A model generated the notes under the pieces. It made no database searches, was not told where the DNA came from, and was given only the letters and a program-made list of their open reading frames with translations. From an uncultured Angelakisella sp. (GTDB taxonomy: Bacteria > Bacillota > Clostridia > Oscillospirales > Ruminococcaceae), in contig CAKSYU010000017.1 of NCBI GenBank assembly GCA_934524965.1, forward strand, positions 1-43,184: 43,184 nucleotides of DNA. The letters run 5' to 3'. The translations under genes and the position numbers were made by a program. Below are positions 7,596-17,616 of the stretch, in pieces; the first letter of the stretch is position 1, and the number at the start of each line of letters is the position of its first letter.

Positions 7596-8291
7596 GTGAG
7601 GATAAAGCACCGCGCAAATCACCGAAAAATGCGGAATATAAAGTGGGGCAGGGTGCTGGCACTGCTGATGCTGCTGGGGGCGTTCATCGGAATTGATATG
7701 GGCATACGCCCGATGGTGAAAGCAGCGGCAGCCAGCCAGACACAGATCGCTGTGAACCGTATAATCCAGCGGGCGGTGCTGGAGGTGCTGGAGGAGGACG
7801 GGCTGCGGTATCAATCCTTTGTCAGCCTACAGCAGAACCAGAATGGGGAGACAACCGCGCTGACGACCGATACGGTGCTTATCAACCGTCTGCAGGGCGA
7901 GCTGCTGGAAAAGATATTGCTGACACTGCAGCAGTACCGCGAAGTAAAGCTGGAGCTGCCGCTGGGCAGTCTTTCAGGGGTGCAGTTCCTTGCGGGACGG
8001 GGACCGCTGGTGACGCTGCGGCTGCGTCCGGTGGGGCTGGTCAAGACAAAGATCATCAACCAGTTTGACGAGGCGGGCATCAACCAGACAAGGCACCGTA
8101 TTCAGCTGCAGGTGACAGTGGATATGCTGTCGCTGCTGCCGGGGTACCGCATCAGCAGTCAGGCGCAAAGCAATGTGATACTGGCGGAGACCATTATAGT
8201 GGGGCTGGTGCCGGACGCCTACACCGAGGTTTATGGCGGCACCGATGATCTGGTGGGCATGATACAGGACTACGGCGCGCTGGCAGGGTGA
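7596..8291 (+). CDS. yunB: Sporulation protein YunB
   Basis: 231 aa with a basic N-terminus, one membrane segment (about 19-38) and a soluble domain matching YunB, including the LPLGSLSGVQFLAGRGP stretch and the late NVILAETIIVG segment. In Bacillus YunB is made in the mother cell under sigma-E and is needed for efficient sporulation; its biochemical role is unknown. GTG 7596 is used because AGGGGGAG ends 7 nt before it; ATG 7629 is an alternative that removes 11 residues. The gene is monocistronic, followed by the ligA promoter. Confidence 0.88.
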   Translation: MRIKHRANHRKMRNIKWGRVLALLMLLGAFIGIDMGIRPMVKAAAASQTQIAVNRIIQRAVLEVLEEDGLRYQSFVSLQQNQNGETTALTTDTVLINRLQGELLEKILLTLQQYREVKLELPLGSLSGVQFLAGRGPLVTLRLRPVGLVKTKIINQFDEAGINQTRHRIQLQVTVDMLSLLPGYRISSQAQSNVILAETIIVGLVPDAYTEVYGGTDDLVGMIQDYGALAG

Positions 8292-8310
8292 AAAATGCGG
8301 GAAAGAAATA

Positions 8311-10350
<2,040 letters not shown>

Positions 10351-10355
10351 AAAAT

Positions 10356-10625
10356 ATGGAGATCGACATCAAGAAAATTGCGAAGCTCTCCCGACTTGCC
10401 ATTGAGCCGGAGCGGGAGGAAAAATTCCAGAAGGATATGCAGAACATCATCGAAATGGTGGAGCGTCTGCCTGAGATGGAGACCGGTGATCTTTCCCCCA
10501 AGGTGGAGGACGCCATGACACTGCGTGAAGATGTGGTGGAGCCTTCTTTGCCGCGCGAGGAAGTGCTGAAAAACGCCCCGCAGGTGGCGGCGGGCTGCGT
10601 GGTCGTACCTAAAACGGTGGGATAA
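10356..10625 (+). CDS. gatC: Asp-tRNA(Asn)/Glu-tRNA(Gln) amidotransferase subunit C
   Basis: 89 aa, the small subunit that wraps around and stabilises GatA in the GatCAB complex. It shows the family pattern: an N-terminal KIAKLSRLAI helix, then a long helix, then a C-terminal LREDVVEPSLPREE segment. AAAGGGG lies upstream, within the end of ligA. gatA follows after a 24-nt gap. Confidence 0.95.
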   Translation: MEIDIKKIAKLSRLAIEPEREEKFQKDMQNIIEMVERLPEMETGDLSPKVEDAMTLREDVVEPSLPREEVLKNAPQVAAGCVVVPKTVG

Positions 10626-10649
10626 CAAGAGGGAAAGGAAGTAGACAAC

Positions 10650-12107
10650 ATGGATCTGTATAAACTGACCGGCGGCGAGCTGCACCGGCTGATGAAAGAG
10701 AAGAAGGTCTCCGCGGTGGAAGTGACCGAGGACGTATTTGCCCGCATTGCCCGCGTGGAAAACGGCATCGGCGCCTTTATTACCGCTACCCCAGAAGAAG
10801 CGATGAAAGCCGCCGAAGCGGTGGACAAGAAGATTGCGGCGGGGGAGGAGCTGCACCCGCTGGCGGGTATCCCCATCGGCATCAAGGATAATATTTGTAC
10901 CAAGGATATTAAGACCACCTGTGCCAGCAAGATGCTGGAAAACTTTGTGCCGCCCTACGACGCGACGGTCATCACCAAGCTGAAAGCCGCCGATTATGTT
11001 ATGACCGGCAAGATGAACATGGACGAGTTTGCCATGGGATCCTCCTGCGAGAACTCGGCGTTCCACGTTACCCACAACCCCCACGGGCTGGATAAAGTCC
11101 CCGGCGGTTCCTCCGGCGGCTCCGCCGCGGCAGTCGCCGCGGGCGAAAGTGTATTGACGCTGGGCAGTGATACCGGCGGTTCTATTCGTGAGCCTGCGGC
11201 TTACTGCGGCATCATCGGGCTGAAGCCCACCTATGGCGCGGTTTCCCGCTACGGTCTGGTGGCATTCGCTTCTTCGCTGGATCAGATCGGTCCCATGGGA
11301 CGCAGCGTAGAAGATGTCGCCAACCTGTTCTACACCATCAGCGGGCAGGACCCCTACGATGCCACCTCTATGCCGACCCGTTATCCCAAAACTGCCGAGG
11401 GACTGGGCTACGATCTCTCCGGTCTGCGTATCGGCGTACCCAAGGAGTTTTATAAGCACGCCGATGTAGCGGTGGGGGCTTCCATCTGGCAGGTTATCCG
11501 CACGCTGGAGGCACGCGGCGCCAAGGTGGTGGATATCAGCCTGCCCAGCACCGAATACGGTCTTTCCGCTTACTATATCATTTCCTCCGCCGAGGCTTCC
11601 TCCAACCTGTCCCGTTTTGATGGTGTAAAGTACGGCTTCCGCGCCGAAAACTACACCGACCTGAACGATATGTACGAAAAGACCCGCAGCGAGGGCTTTG
11701 GTGATGAGGTCAAGCGCCGCATTATGCTGGGTACCTTTGTGCTGTCCTCCGGCTACTACGATGCCTACTACAAAAAGGCAAAGCTGTTCCAGCAGAAGGT
11801 GCGCGCCGAGTATGACGAAGCCTTTAAGCAGTGCGATGTTATTGTGACACCAACCGCGCCCACTGCCGCCTTTAAGATTGGGGAGAATGTCCACGATCCC
11901 TTAAAGATGTACGCCAGCGATGTCTGCACGATCACTGTCAATATCGCGGGTCTGCCGGCGCTTTCGCTGCCCATCGGCATGGATCACGAGATGCCGGTCG
12001 GTATGCAGCTCATCGGGCCGCATTTCTCAGAGGAGAAGCTGCTGGGCATTGCCAAGGAATTTGAGACCATGCGGGGCGGACTGTGCCAGGTCGCCTCTGT
12101 GGTGTAA
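10650..12107 (+). CDS. gatA: Asp-tRNA(Asn)/Glu-tRNA(Gln) amidotransferase subunit A
   Basis: The glutaminase subunit of GatCAB, amidase-signature family, 485 aa. The Ser-cisSer-Lys triad is intact and at the same residue numbers as in the Staphylococcus enzyme: K79 (GIKDN), S154 (GGSSGGS) and S178 (DTGGSI). It frees ammonia from glutamine and passes it to GatB. An RBS-like AAGGAAG sits upstream. gatB starts 14 nt after the stop. Confidence 0.97.
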   Translation: MDLYKLTGGELHRLMKEKKVSAVEVTEDVFARIARVENGIGAFITATPEEAMKAAEAVDKKIAAGEELHPLAGIPIGIKDNICTKDIKTTCASKMLENFVPPYDATVITKLKAADYVMTGKMNMDEFAMGSSCENSAFHVTHNPHGLDKVPGGSSGGSAAAVAAGESVLTLGSDTGGSIREPAAYCGIIGLKPTYGAVSRYGLVAFASSLDQIGPMGRSVEDVANLFYTISGQDPYDATSMPTRYPKTAEGLGYDLSGLRIGVPKEFYKHADVAVGASIWQVIRTLEARGAKVVDISLPSTEYGLSAYYIISSAEASSNLSRFDGVKYGFRAENYTDLNDMYEKTRSEGFGDEVKRRIMLGTFVLSSGYYDAYYKKAKLFQQKVRAEYDEAFKQCDVIVTPTAPTAAFKIGENVHDPLKMYASDVCTITVNIAGLPALSLPIGMDHEMPVGMQLIGPHFSEEKLLGIAKEFETMRGGLCQVASVV

Positions 12108-12121
12108 GGAGGAGACACAAC

Positions 12122-13561
12122 ATGAAATACGAAATCGTTGTGGGCTTGGAGGTCCATGCAGAACTGAACACCAAAACCAAAATTTACTGCAGCTGTAAAA
12201 ACTCCTTCGGCTCCATGGTCAATTCTAATTGCTGCCCGATTTGTACCGGTATGCCCGGAACGCTGCCCACCTTGAACAAGAGCGTTGTGGACTACGCCGT
12301 GCGTATGGGCTATGCCCTACATTGCAGCATCAATAATATCTGCAAGATGGACCGCAAAAATTACTTCTATCCCGATCTGCCCAAGGCGTACCAGATCTCC
12401 CAGTTTGATATTCCGCTGTGCGAAAACGGCTATATTGACGCTATTGTAGATGAAGAGGGACACACCAAGCGTATCGGCGTGACCCGTATTCATATTGAGG
12501 AGGACGCGGGTAAGCTTATTCATTCCGATGACTTTGCAGGCAGTCTGGTTGACTTCAACCGCTGCGGCGTTCCGCTTATCGAGATCGTATCCGAGCCGGA
12601 TATGCGTTCCTCCGCCGAGGCGAAGGCGTATCTGGATACTATCAAGGCGACCTTGCAGTACCTTGGTATCTCCGACTGCAAGATGCAGGAGGGTTCTATC
12701 CGCTGCGATGTCAATGTATCGGTAAGACCCGAGGGCGCGACGGAATTCGGCACCCGCGTGGAGATGAAGAATGTCAACAGCTTCTCTGCTACGGTTCGTG
12801 CGATTGAGTATGAAGCCGCCCGTCAGATCGAAATTCTGGAAAACGGCGGAGAGATCCATCAGGAGACTCGCCGTTGGGACGATATTGCCGGTAAAAACAT
12901 TCTGCTGCGCTCCAAGGAGGACGCGCAGGATTATCGCTATTTCCCCGAGCCTGACCTCAAGACCATCTTTGTGGAGGAGAGCCGTCTGGCAGAGCTGAAA
13001 GCAAGTATTCCCGAGCTGCCCAATGACAAACTTCTGCGCCTGATGAAAGACTACAAGCTGCCTTATTTTGATGCCAATCTGATGGCGGAGAACCCCGATA
13101 AGGCGGATTACTTCGAGGCGGTGGCGGCGCTGGGCAAGTGCCAGCCGAAGAACATCAGCAACTGGCTGCTGGGCGATATCACCCGCATCATCAATGAAAA
13201 GAACCTCACCCTTGCCGATACCAGTCTTTCCGCCGAGAAGCTGGCGGATATGCTGGCGATGATCGAAAAGGGAGAGATCTCCACCACCGCCGGTAAGACC
13301 GTGCTGGAGGAGATTATCTTCAGCGATAAGACCGCGGCAGATGTGGTAGAGGAAAAGGGTCTGCGCCAGATGAATGATACCGGAGTGTTGGAAAAGGTGG
13401 TCAGTGATATTCTGGCTGCCAATCCCAAAGTGGTAGAAGACTACCGCGGCGGCAAAACAAATGCATTGGGCTTTTTGGTTGGTCAATGCATGAGAGCCTC
13501 CAAGGGAAAAGGGAATCCCAATATTCTGCGTGAGATGCTGGAAAAGGCACTGAACAGCTGA
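12122..13561 (+). CDS. gatB: Asp-tRNA(Asn)/Glu-tRNA(Gln) amidotransferase subunit B
   Basis: The kinase/transamidase subunit of GatCAB, 479 aa. It starts with the typical YEIVVGLEVHAELNTKTK and has the cradle-domain zinc Cys residues (CSCKNSFG, then CCPIC) and a C-terminal YqeY-like tail with GFLVGQCMRASKGKGNP. ATG 12122 follows AAGGAGG; an earlier in-frame ATG would overlap gatA. A GatCAB here implies that at least one of Asn-tRNA or Gln-tRNA is made by the indirect route. Confidence 0.97.
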   Translation: MKYEIVVGLEVHAELNTKTKIYCSCKNSFGSMVNSNCCPICTGMPGTLPTLNKSVVDYAVRMGYALHCSINNICKMDRKNYFYPDLPKAYQISQFDIPLCENGYIDAIVDEEGHTKRIGVTRIHIEEDAGKLIHSDDFAGSLVDFNRCGVPLIEIVSEPDMRSSAEAKAYLDTIKATLQYLGISDCKMQEGSIRCDVNVSVRPEGATEFGTRVEMKNVNSFSATVRAIEYEAARQIEILENGGEIHQETRRWDDIAGKNILLRSKEDAQDYRYFPEPDLKTIFVEESRLAELKASIPELPNDKLLRLMKDYKLPYFDANLMAENPDKADYFEAVAALGKCQPKNISNWLLGDITRIINEKNLTLADTSLSAEKLADMLAMIEKGEISTTAGKTVLEEIIFSDKTAADVVEEKGLRQMNDTGVLEKVVSDILAANPKVVEDYRGGKTNALGFLVGQCMRASKGKGNPNILREMLEKALNS

Positions 13562-13586
13562 TCCTAAAACACAATCCTATATAACA

Positions 13587-13620
13587 AAAAGGCGGGCTGC
13601 GTAACAGCAGTCCGTCTTTT
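13587..13620. terminator. Bidirectional terminator between gatB and the HAD gene
   Basis: A stem of about 14 bp (13587-13600 with 13607-13620, with G-U pairs) has an A run on the left and a T run on the right. It can end both the ligA-gatCAB transcript and the convergent HAD transcript. Confidence 0.75.
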
Positions 13621-13644
13621 AATGCGAGGATATATTTCAAGTGC

Positions 13645-14460
13645 TTATTCTGTCAGTGCTTTCTGATTCTTTGCCATTACAGGGATATCGCCGACACCGT
13701 TCAAGACGATACTGGGGCGATAGGCATAGGTGTTCAGCGTTTCTCGGGTGGATACACCGGAAAGCACCAGCACGGTGGACATACCGCTTTCCATGCCAGA
13801 GATCACATCGGTATCCATACGGTCGCCGACCATGACTGCCTCGGCAGAATGGCACTGCAGCATACGAAGTCCCGTGCGCATCATCAGGGGATTGGGCTTC
13901 CCGCAGAAATATGCCTGTTTACCGGTCGCCATTTCAATGGGGGCGACCAGCGCGCGGCAGGCGGGGGCGATGCCGTCCTCGATGGGACCGGACACATCGG
14001 AATTGGCACCGATGAGTTTGGCACCGCCCATGACCAGATTGGTTGCTTTGGTCAGGGTATCCAGCGAATAAGAGCGTCCCTCACCGACTACCACATAGTC
14101 GGGATTGACATCATTCATTGTGATGCCTGCATCGTACAGAGCATTCAAAAGACCGGCTTCGCCAATGGCAAATACGGAGCACCCGGGTGCCTGATCACGG
14201 AGGAAAGCCGCCGTAGCCAAAGCGCTGGTATAGAAGTGCTCCTCCGGTACATCCAGCCCCATACGCGCCAGCTTTTGGTTCAGTTCCTTGGGGGTGTAGC
14301 CGCTGTTATTGGTCAGGAAAAGATATTCCTTGTTTTCATCGTGAAGCCACCGGATAAATTCTGCTACCCCGGGGAGGATCTGGTTCCCGTGATAGATGAC
14401 ACCGTCCATATCGCAGATAAAGCCCTTTTTCTCGTTAAAATCAATGCGATTATTGTTCAT
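13645..14460 (-). CDS. HAD-IIA family phosphatase (NagD/PGP-like)
   Basis: 271 aa. HAD motif I is CDMDGVIYHG with nucleophile D17 and acid/base D19; motif II is FLTNNSG; the lysine is in FCGKPNPLM and motif III is VGDRMDTD. The cap lies between motifs II and III, as in type IIA HADs such as NagD, AraL and phosphoglycolate-phosphatase-like enzymes. The substrate cannot be read from sequence; a small sugar phosphate or nucleotide is typical. AAAGG lies upstream of the start, and an extended -10 promoter (TGATATAAT, 14505-14497) fits. Monocistronic. Confidence 0.87.
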   Translation of the reverse strand: MNNNRIDFNEKKGFICDMDGVIYHGNQILPGVAEFIRWLHDENKEYLFLTNNSGYTPKELNQKLARMGLDVPEEHFYTSALATAAFLRDQAPGCSVFAIGEAGLLNALYDAGITMNDVNPDYVVVGEGRSYSLDTLTKATNLVMGGAKLIGANSDVSGPIEDGIAPACRALVAPIEMATGKQAYFCGKPNPLMMRTGLRMLQCHSAEAVMVGDRMDTDVISGMESGMSTVLVLSGVSTRETLNTYAYRPSIVLNGVGDIPVMAKNQKALTE

Positions 14461-14576
14461 TCGTTATTTGCCTTTCTTTTTCTATTCATTAAGTTCATTA
14501 TATCATCGCAATGGGAAAAATACTATCAACAAACTGCAAAATTTACGGCAAATGCACCCGCAGAAAACCATAATTC

Positions 14577-14630
14577 TTGACAAAGGAAAAAGCTGTGGTA
14601 GAATACAATTTGAGAACGAAACTCAAATTG
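14577..14630 (+). promoter_or_regulatory. Promoter with Fur/Zur-like palindrome for the metal-binding lipoprotein
   Basis: TTGACA (14577-14582), 16 bp, TAGAAT (14599-14604). Directly after the -10 lies CAATTTGAG-7-CTCAAATTG (14606-14630), 9-bp perfect arms. Its core TGAGAACGAAACTCA fits the 7-1-7 layout of Fur-family boxes. Placed on the transcription start and before a zinc-type binding protein, it is best read as a zinc- or manganese-responsive repressor site. No Fur-family gene is in the window. Confidence 0.65.
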
Positions 14631-14644
14631 AGCAGGAGAAAAGC

Positions 14645-15595
14645 ATGAAAAGACGCTTTATCACGATAATATTGGCTGCTTTGTTGCTGACAGGCTGTTC
14701 GCCTTTACAGCCGAAGCCCAAAGAGAAAACGCAGGTTGTTGCAACAATTTTTCCGCTTTATGACTTTGCAAAAGAGATAGCGGGGGAGGACGCCGAGGTA
14801 AAAATGCTGCTGAAGCCCGGCGCAGAGGTACACAGCTATGAGCCGACCCCACAGGATATTATCGCAATACAAAACTGCGATGTTTTTCTATATATCGGCG
14901 GCGAATCTGATGAATGGGTGCGAAATGTGCTTTCTTCGGTGGATACCAGTCATATGCAGGTGATAGCGCTGATGGACTGTGTGGAAGCTGCAGAGGAAGC
15001 CGAGAGCGGGTTTGCGTGGAATGGGGAATATGACCATGACCACGACGGGCATGACCATGGGGACGCAGAGTATGATGAGCATATCTGGACTTCCCCCAAG
15101 AATGCCATATTGATGGCAGAAGCCATCGGTAAGGCAATGCAGGCAGCGGATACGGATAACGCGGAGCATTATCAAACCAGCACCGAAGAATCTACAGATA
15201 AGCTGCGTGCTTTGGACTATGAGTTGACACAAACAGTAAAGGAAGCGAAGCGTGATCTGCTTATTTTTGCTGACCGGTTCCCGTTTTTATACCTTGCACG
15301 GGACTATGGGCTGAATTATTATGCCGCCTACCCGGGCTGCTCCTCCGAGGCGGAGCCGAGCGCCGCGACTGTTGCCGCCATGATAGAAGAAGTAAAGCAA
15401 AGCGGTGTGCCGGCAGTTTTCTATATCGAACTTTCCAACCGATTGATGGCGGATACCATTGCGGAGGCAACCGGTGCCGAGGAACTGCTGCTGCACTCCT
15501 GCCAGAATGTTTCCAAGGAGGAATTCGAGAGAGGGGAGAGTTATCTCTCGCTGATGGAGCAGAATATTGAAACGCTGAAAATAGCGCTGAATTGA
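14645..15595 (+). CDS. Zinc/manganese ABC transporter substrate-binding lipoprotein (ZnuA/AdcA-like)
   Basis: 316 aa. The N-terminus is a lipoprotein signal ending in LLTGC (lipid-bearing C18). The mature part is a cluster A-I metal-binding protein: VATIFPLYDFAKEIAG at the start, a first metal His in EVHSYEPTPQD, an Asp/His-rich loop (DHDHDGHDHGD) that could collect zinc, then DEHIWTSP. It would capture Zn or Mn outside the cell for an ABC permease. None is encoded nearby: the gene lies between its own promoter and a terminator. Start ATG follows AGGAG. Zinc is favoured over manganese because of the His loop. Confidence 0.88.
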   Translation: MKRRFITIILAALLLTGCSPLQPKPKEKTQVVATIFPLYDFAKEIAGEDAEVKMLLKPGAEVHSYEPTPQDIIAIQNCDVFLYIGGESDEWVRNVLSSVDTSHMQVIALMDCVEAAEEAESGFAWNGEYDHDHDGHDHGDAEYDEHIWTSPKNAILMAEAIGKAMQAADTDNAEHYQTSTEESTDKLRALDYELTQTVKEAKRDLLIFADRFPFLYLARDYGLNYYAAYPGCSSEAEPSAATVAAMIEEVKQSGVPAVFYIELSNRLMADTIAEATGAEELLLHSCQNVSKEEFERGESYLSLMEQNIETLKIALN

Positions 15596-15618
15596 AAGAA
15601 TATAGGACATATAAGAAG

Positions 15619-15654
15619 GAGCCGTGATCCAATTTTGGGGTCACGGCTCTTTTG
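15619..15654 (+). terminator. Intrinsic terminator after the metal-binding lipoprotein gene
   Basis: A 9-bp perfect stem (15619-15627 with 15641-15649), extended inward by weaker pairs, followed by TTTT. Confidence 0.8.
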
Positions 15655-15673
15655 GTATTTGTCACTGAGGATA

Positions 15674-15997
15674 TTACAGCTGCTCCTTATAGGCGGTGCC
15701 CCATGCCTCCATCGCGTTCATGATGGGGCGCATGGATTCGCCCAGCTCAGAGAGGGCATATTCTACCCTTGGGGGGACTTCCGGATAGACGGTGCGGGTG
15801 ATGATGCCGTCGGCTTCCATCGAGCGCAGGCTATCGGTAAGCACCTTTTGGCTGATTCCCTCCAGATCCTTTTTCAGCTCGTTGAACCGCCACGGACGGC
15901 TGAGCAGGTTCCGTATGATAAGCAGCTTCCATTTGCTGCCGATAAGCGCCACAGTAGTTGCGACCGGACAGGCGGGCATTTCTTCTTTGGTCAGCAT
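15674..15997 (-). CDS. HxlR-family transcriptional regulator
   Basis: 107 aa winged-helix regulator. It has the family layout: a conserved N-terminal Cys (C10 in PACPVATTVALIGSKWK), then IIRNLL, RFNELKKDLEGISQKVLTDSLR (recognition region), and a wing with YPEVPPRVEYALSELG. HxlR proteins such as YodB and HypR often sense electrophiles or disulfide stress through that Cys. AAGGAGG precedes the start. It is divergent from the Cys-rich peptide operon, with about 190 bp of shared control region, so it probably regulates that operon and itself. Confidence 0.92.
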   Translation of the reverse strand: MLTKEEMPACPVATTVALIGSKWKLLIIRNLLSRPWRFNELKKDLEGISQKVLTDSLRSMEADGIITRTVYPEVPPRVEYALSELGESMRPIMNAMEAWGTAYKEQL

Positions 15998-16037
15998 GGT
16001 GATCCTCCTTTAGTACAAAGACGAGTGTTACATCAAT

Positions 16038-16066
16038 ATTATAATGCAATATCAGTCTGCCTGCAA
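16038..16066 (-). promoter_or_regulatory. Sigma-A-type promoter of the HxlR gene
   Basis: Minus-strand TTGCAG (16066-16061), 17 bp, TATAAT (16043-16038). Confidence 0.65.
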
Positions 16067-16072
16067 GGGGAG

Positions 16073-16095
16073 GTTACTTTTTGGTGACTAAGTAA
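16073..16095. promoter_or_regulatory. Candidate HxlR operator
   Basis: Between the divergent promoters lie two overlapping imperfect inverted repeats: GTTAC-6-GTGAC (16073-16088) and TTACTT-10-AAGTAA (16074-16095). HxlR family sites are commonly of the GTTAC/GTAAC type. It sits just upstream of the HxlR -35 and about 40 bp before the likely -10 of the peptide operon (TACAAT, 16134-16139), which has a poor -35 and may need activation. Confidence 0.5.
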
Positions 16096-16188
16096 TAGAT
16101 TTGTGCGTACTTTTTTTCTTTTCTGCCATCGGCTACAATAAAATCGCGGATAGAAAATGTCCGAAATAAAACTATGGAGGTAAATAAA

Positions 16189-16434
16189 ATGGCTCTTTCC
16201 AATCTCTATGCATGGTGCAATAAGGAAGAAAAGGTAACCGCTGCCGCATGTGGTACAGCCTGCGGTGCAGAAGACAAGTCCACGGAGAAGCCTGCTGCCT
16301 GCGGTACGGCGTGTGGTGCAGGGGATAAACCCGCCGAGCAGCCTGCGGCTTGTGGGACAGCGTGCGGCGCGGGCGATAAACCTGCCGAAACGCCCACTGC
16401 CTGTGGTACAGCCTGTGGTGCCGGTGACAGATGA
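16189..16434 (+). CDS. Cys-rich repeat peptide, ACGX type (probable radical SAM substrate)
   Basis: 81 aa with 9 Cys. A short leader-like segment (1-19) precedes four units starting at residues 20, 37, 54 and 71: ACGTACGA followed by a charged/Pro linker (for example GDKPAEQPA). The period is 17 residues (51 nt). The ACGTACGA codons differ between units almost only at silent positions, so selection acts on the peptide. TGGAGGT ends 8 nt before ATG 16189. Two hairpins separate it from the radical SAM gene. I recall radical SAM/SPASM systems described as ACGX; this is by memory, not search. Likely a ribosomally made peptide whose Cys are modified; a metal-binding role is possible. Confidence 0.82.
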   Translation: MALSNLYAWCNKEEKVTAAACGTACGAEDKSTEKPAACGTACGAGDKPAEQPAACGTACGAGDKPAETPTACGTACGAGDR

Positions 16435-16446
16435 TAACAACCGGTG

Positions 16447-16509
16447 TACGCCCCAAAATCCCAATTTGGGGCGTATTCCCGAGAAAGCGACGGAAATGCG
16501 CTTTTTCGG
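16447..16509 (+). terminator. Two tandem hairpins between peptide and radical SAM gene (partial terminator or mRNA stabiliser)
   Basis: Hairpin 1: 11-bp perfect stem, 16447-16457 with 16465-16475. Hairpin 2: 11-bp stem with one G-U pair, 16479-16489 with 16499-16509, with five T in its 3' arm. Neither has a long T tail, so read-through is likely. Such elements often keep precursor peptide mRNA more abundant than that of the modifying enzyme. Confidence 0.6.
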
Positions 16510-16543
16510 AAATGCGTCCCGAAAAATAAGACGGAGGTTCCCC

Positions 16544-17581
16544 ATGAAACAGTATTTTTCTTTCCAGTGGCATATCACAGATGAATGTGACCAGCGGTGC
16601 AAGCATTGCTACATCTTCTCCGAAAATTGCAATAAAAAGCTGGACGGCATGAGCTGGCAGCAGATGCAGGAGACAATTTATAACTGTCTGGATTTCTGTA
16701 AGGTCTACGACCGCCTGCCGTGTTTCTACATCACCGGCGGAGATCCTATCCTGCATCCGGATTTCTGGCGGCTGCTGGAGCTGATGAAACAGCACGGAAT
16801 ACCGTTTACCATTCTCGGAAATCCGTTTCATCTGACAGATGAGGTATGCCGCAGATTGCGGGAATATGGCTGCGAAAAATATCAGCTTTCCATTGACGGT
16901 ATGCGGGAGACCCATGACTGGTTCCGTAAGCCCGGCAGCTTTGATACGACCTTAGAAAAGGTAGGCACCATCAACCGTGCGGGAATTCGCTCTGTGGTAA
17001 TGACTACCGTTTCCGGTACCAATATTGATGAAGTGCCGGAGATCATTGACGCAGTTGCAGCAGCAGGTGTAAATGTGTATGCCTTTGCACGCTATTGCCC
17101 TACCAGCGAAGAAAAAGATGTGGGGATAGATCCGCTGCGTTACCGCAAGCTGCTTGCCGAATGCGATAAGAAGTTCAAAGAATATGAGGCAGCCGGCTGC
17201 CCGACCTACTTCAATAAAAAAGATCACCTGTGGACCCTGTATGAGTACGAGACCGGCGCTTTCAGAATACCGGAAGCTGTGCAGGAGGGTATGATCTATG
17301 GTGGCTGCAACTGCGGCAACTGTCATTTGACCATATTACCCACCGGTGATGTATATGCCTGCCGCCGCGTACAGAACAGCAAGGTCGGCAATGTATTCAG
17401 CGACCGTCTGGCAGATGTGTGGGTGTGCCGCATGGAGGAGTATCGGGATTACACAAAGTTTGAAAAATGCAGTAAGTGTGAGCTGCTGGCTTTCTGTCGG
17501 GGGTGTCCCGCCGTGGCAAGCGGCAGGGAAGGGAACTTTTATGCCGCTGACCCCCAGTGCTGGAAAGATGTGAGTGCCTGA
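16544..17581 (+). CDS. Radical SAM/SPASM peptide-modifying enzyme (ACGX-type)
   Basis: 345 aa. The radical SAM cluster motif is C15-x3-C19-x2-C22 (DECDQRCKHCY), followed by a partial TIM barrel with ITGGDP (SAM binding). The C-terminal SPASM-like region has CNCGNCHLTILPTGDVYACRR and then CSKCELLAFCRGCPA and a late Cys, enough for one or two auxiliary Fe-S clusters. Such enzymes install thioether or other crosslinks in ribosomal peptides. The adjacent Cys-rich repeat peptide is the obvious substrate. ATG 16544 follows ACGGAGG; the longer upstream open frame crosses the peptide gene out of frame and is not real. The nitroreductase gene starts 35 nt after. Confidence 0.9.
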   Translation: MKQYFSFQWHITDECDQRCKHCYIFSENCNKKLDGMSWQQMQETIYNCLDFCKVYDRLPCFYITGGDPILHPDFWRLLELMKQHGIPFTILGNPFHLTDEVCRRLREYGCEKYQLSIDGMRETHDWFRKPGSFDTTLEKVGTINRAGIRSVVMTTVSGTNIDEVPEIIDAVAAAGVNVYAFARYCPTSEEKDVGIDPLRYRKLLAECDKKFKEYEAAGCPTYFNKKDHLWTLYEYETGAFRIPEAVQEGMIYGGCNCGNCHLTILPTGDVYACRRVQNSKVGNVFSDRLADVWVCRMEEYRDYTKFEKCSKCELLAFCRGCPAVASGREGNFYAADPQCWKDVSA

Positions 17582-17616
17582 GTCTCATAGCCCATAAGGA
17601 TACGGAGGTTCTTGCT

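Noticed and set aside
16189..16434. Reading the repeat peptide as a metallothionein
   Set aside because: Cys count and spacing would allow metal binding, but the adjacent radical SAM/SPASM enzyme and regular ACGTACGA units fit a modification substrate better. Metal binding by the final product is not excluded.
16250..16543. N-terminal extension of the radical SAM protein (443 aa)
   Set aside because: The extra part is the peptide gene read in the wrong frame plus two hairpins; ATG 16544 has its own RBS.
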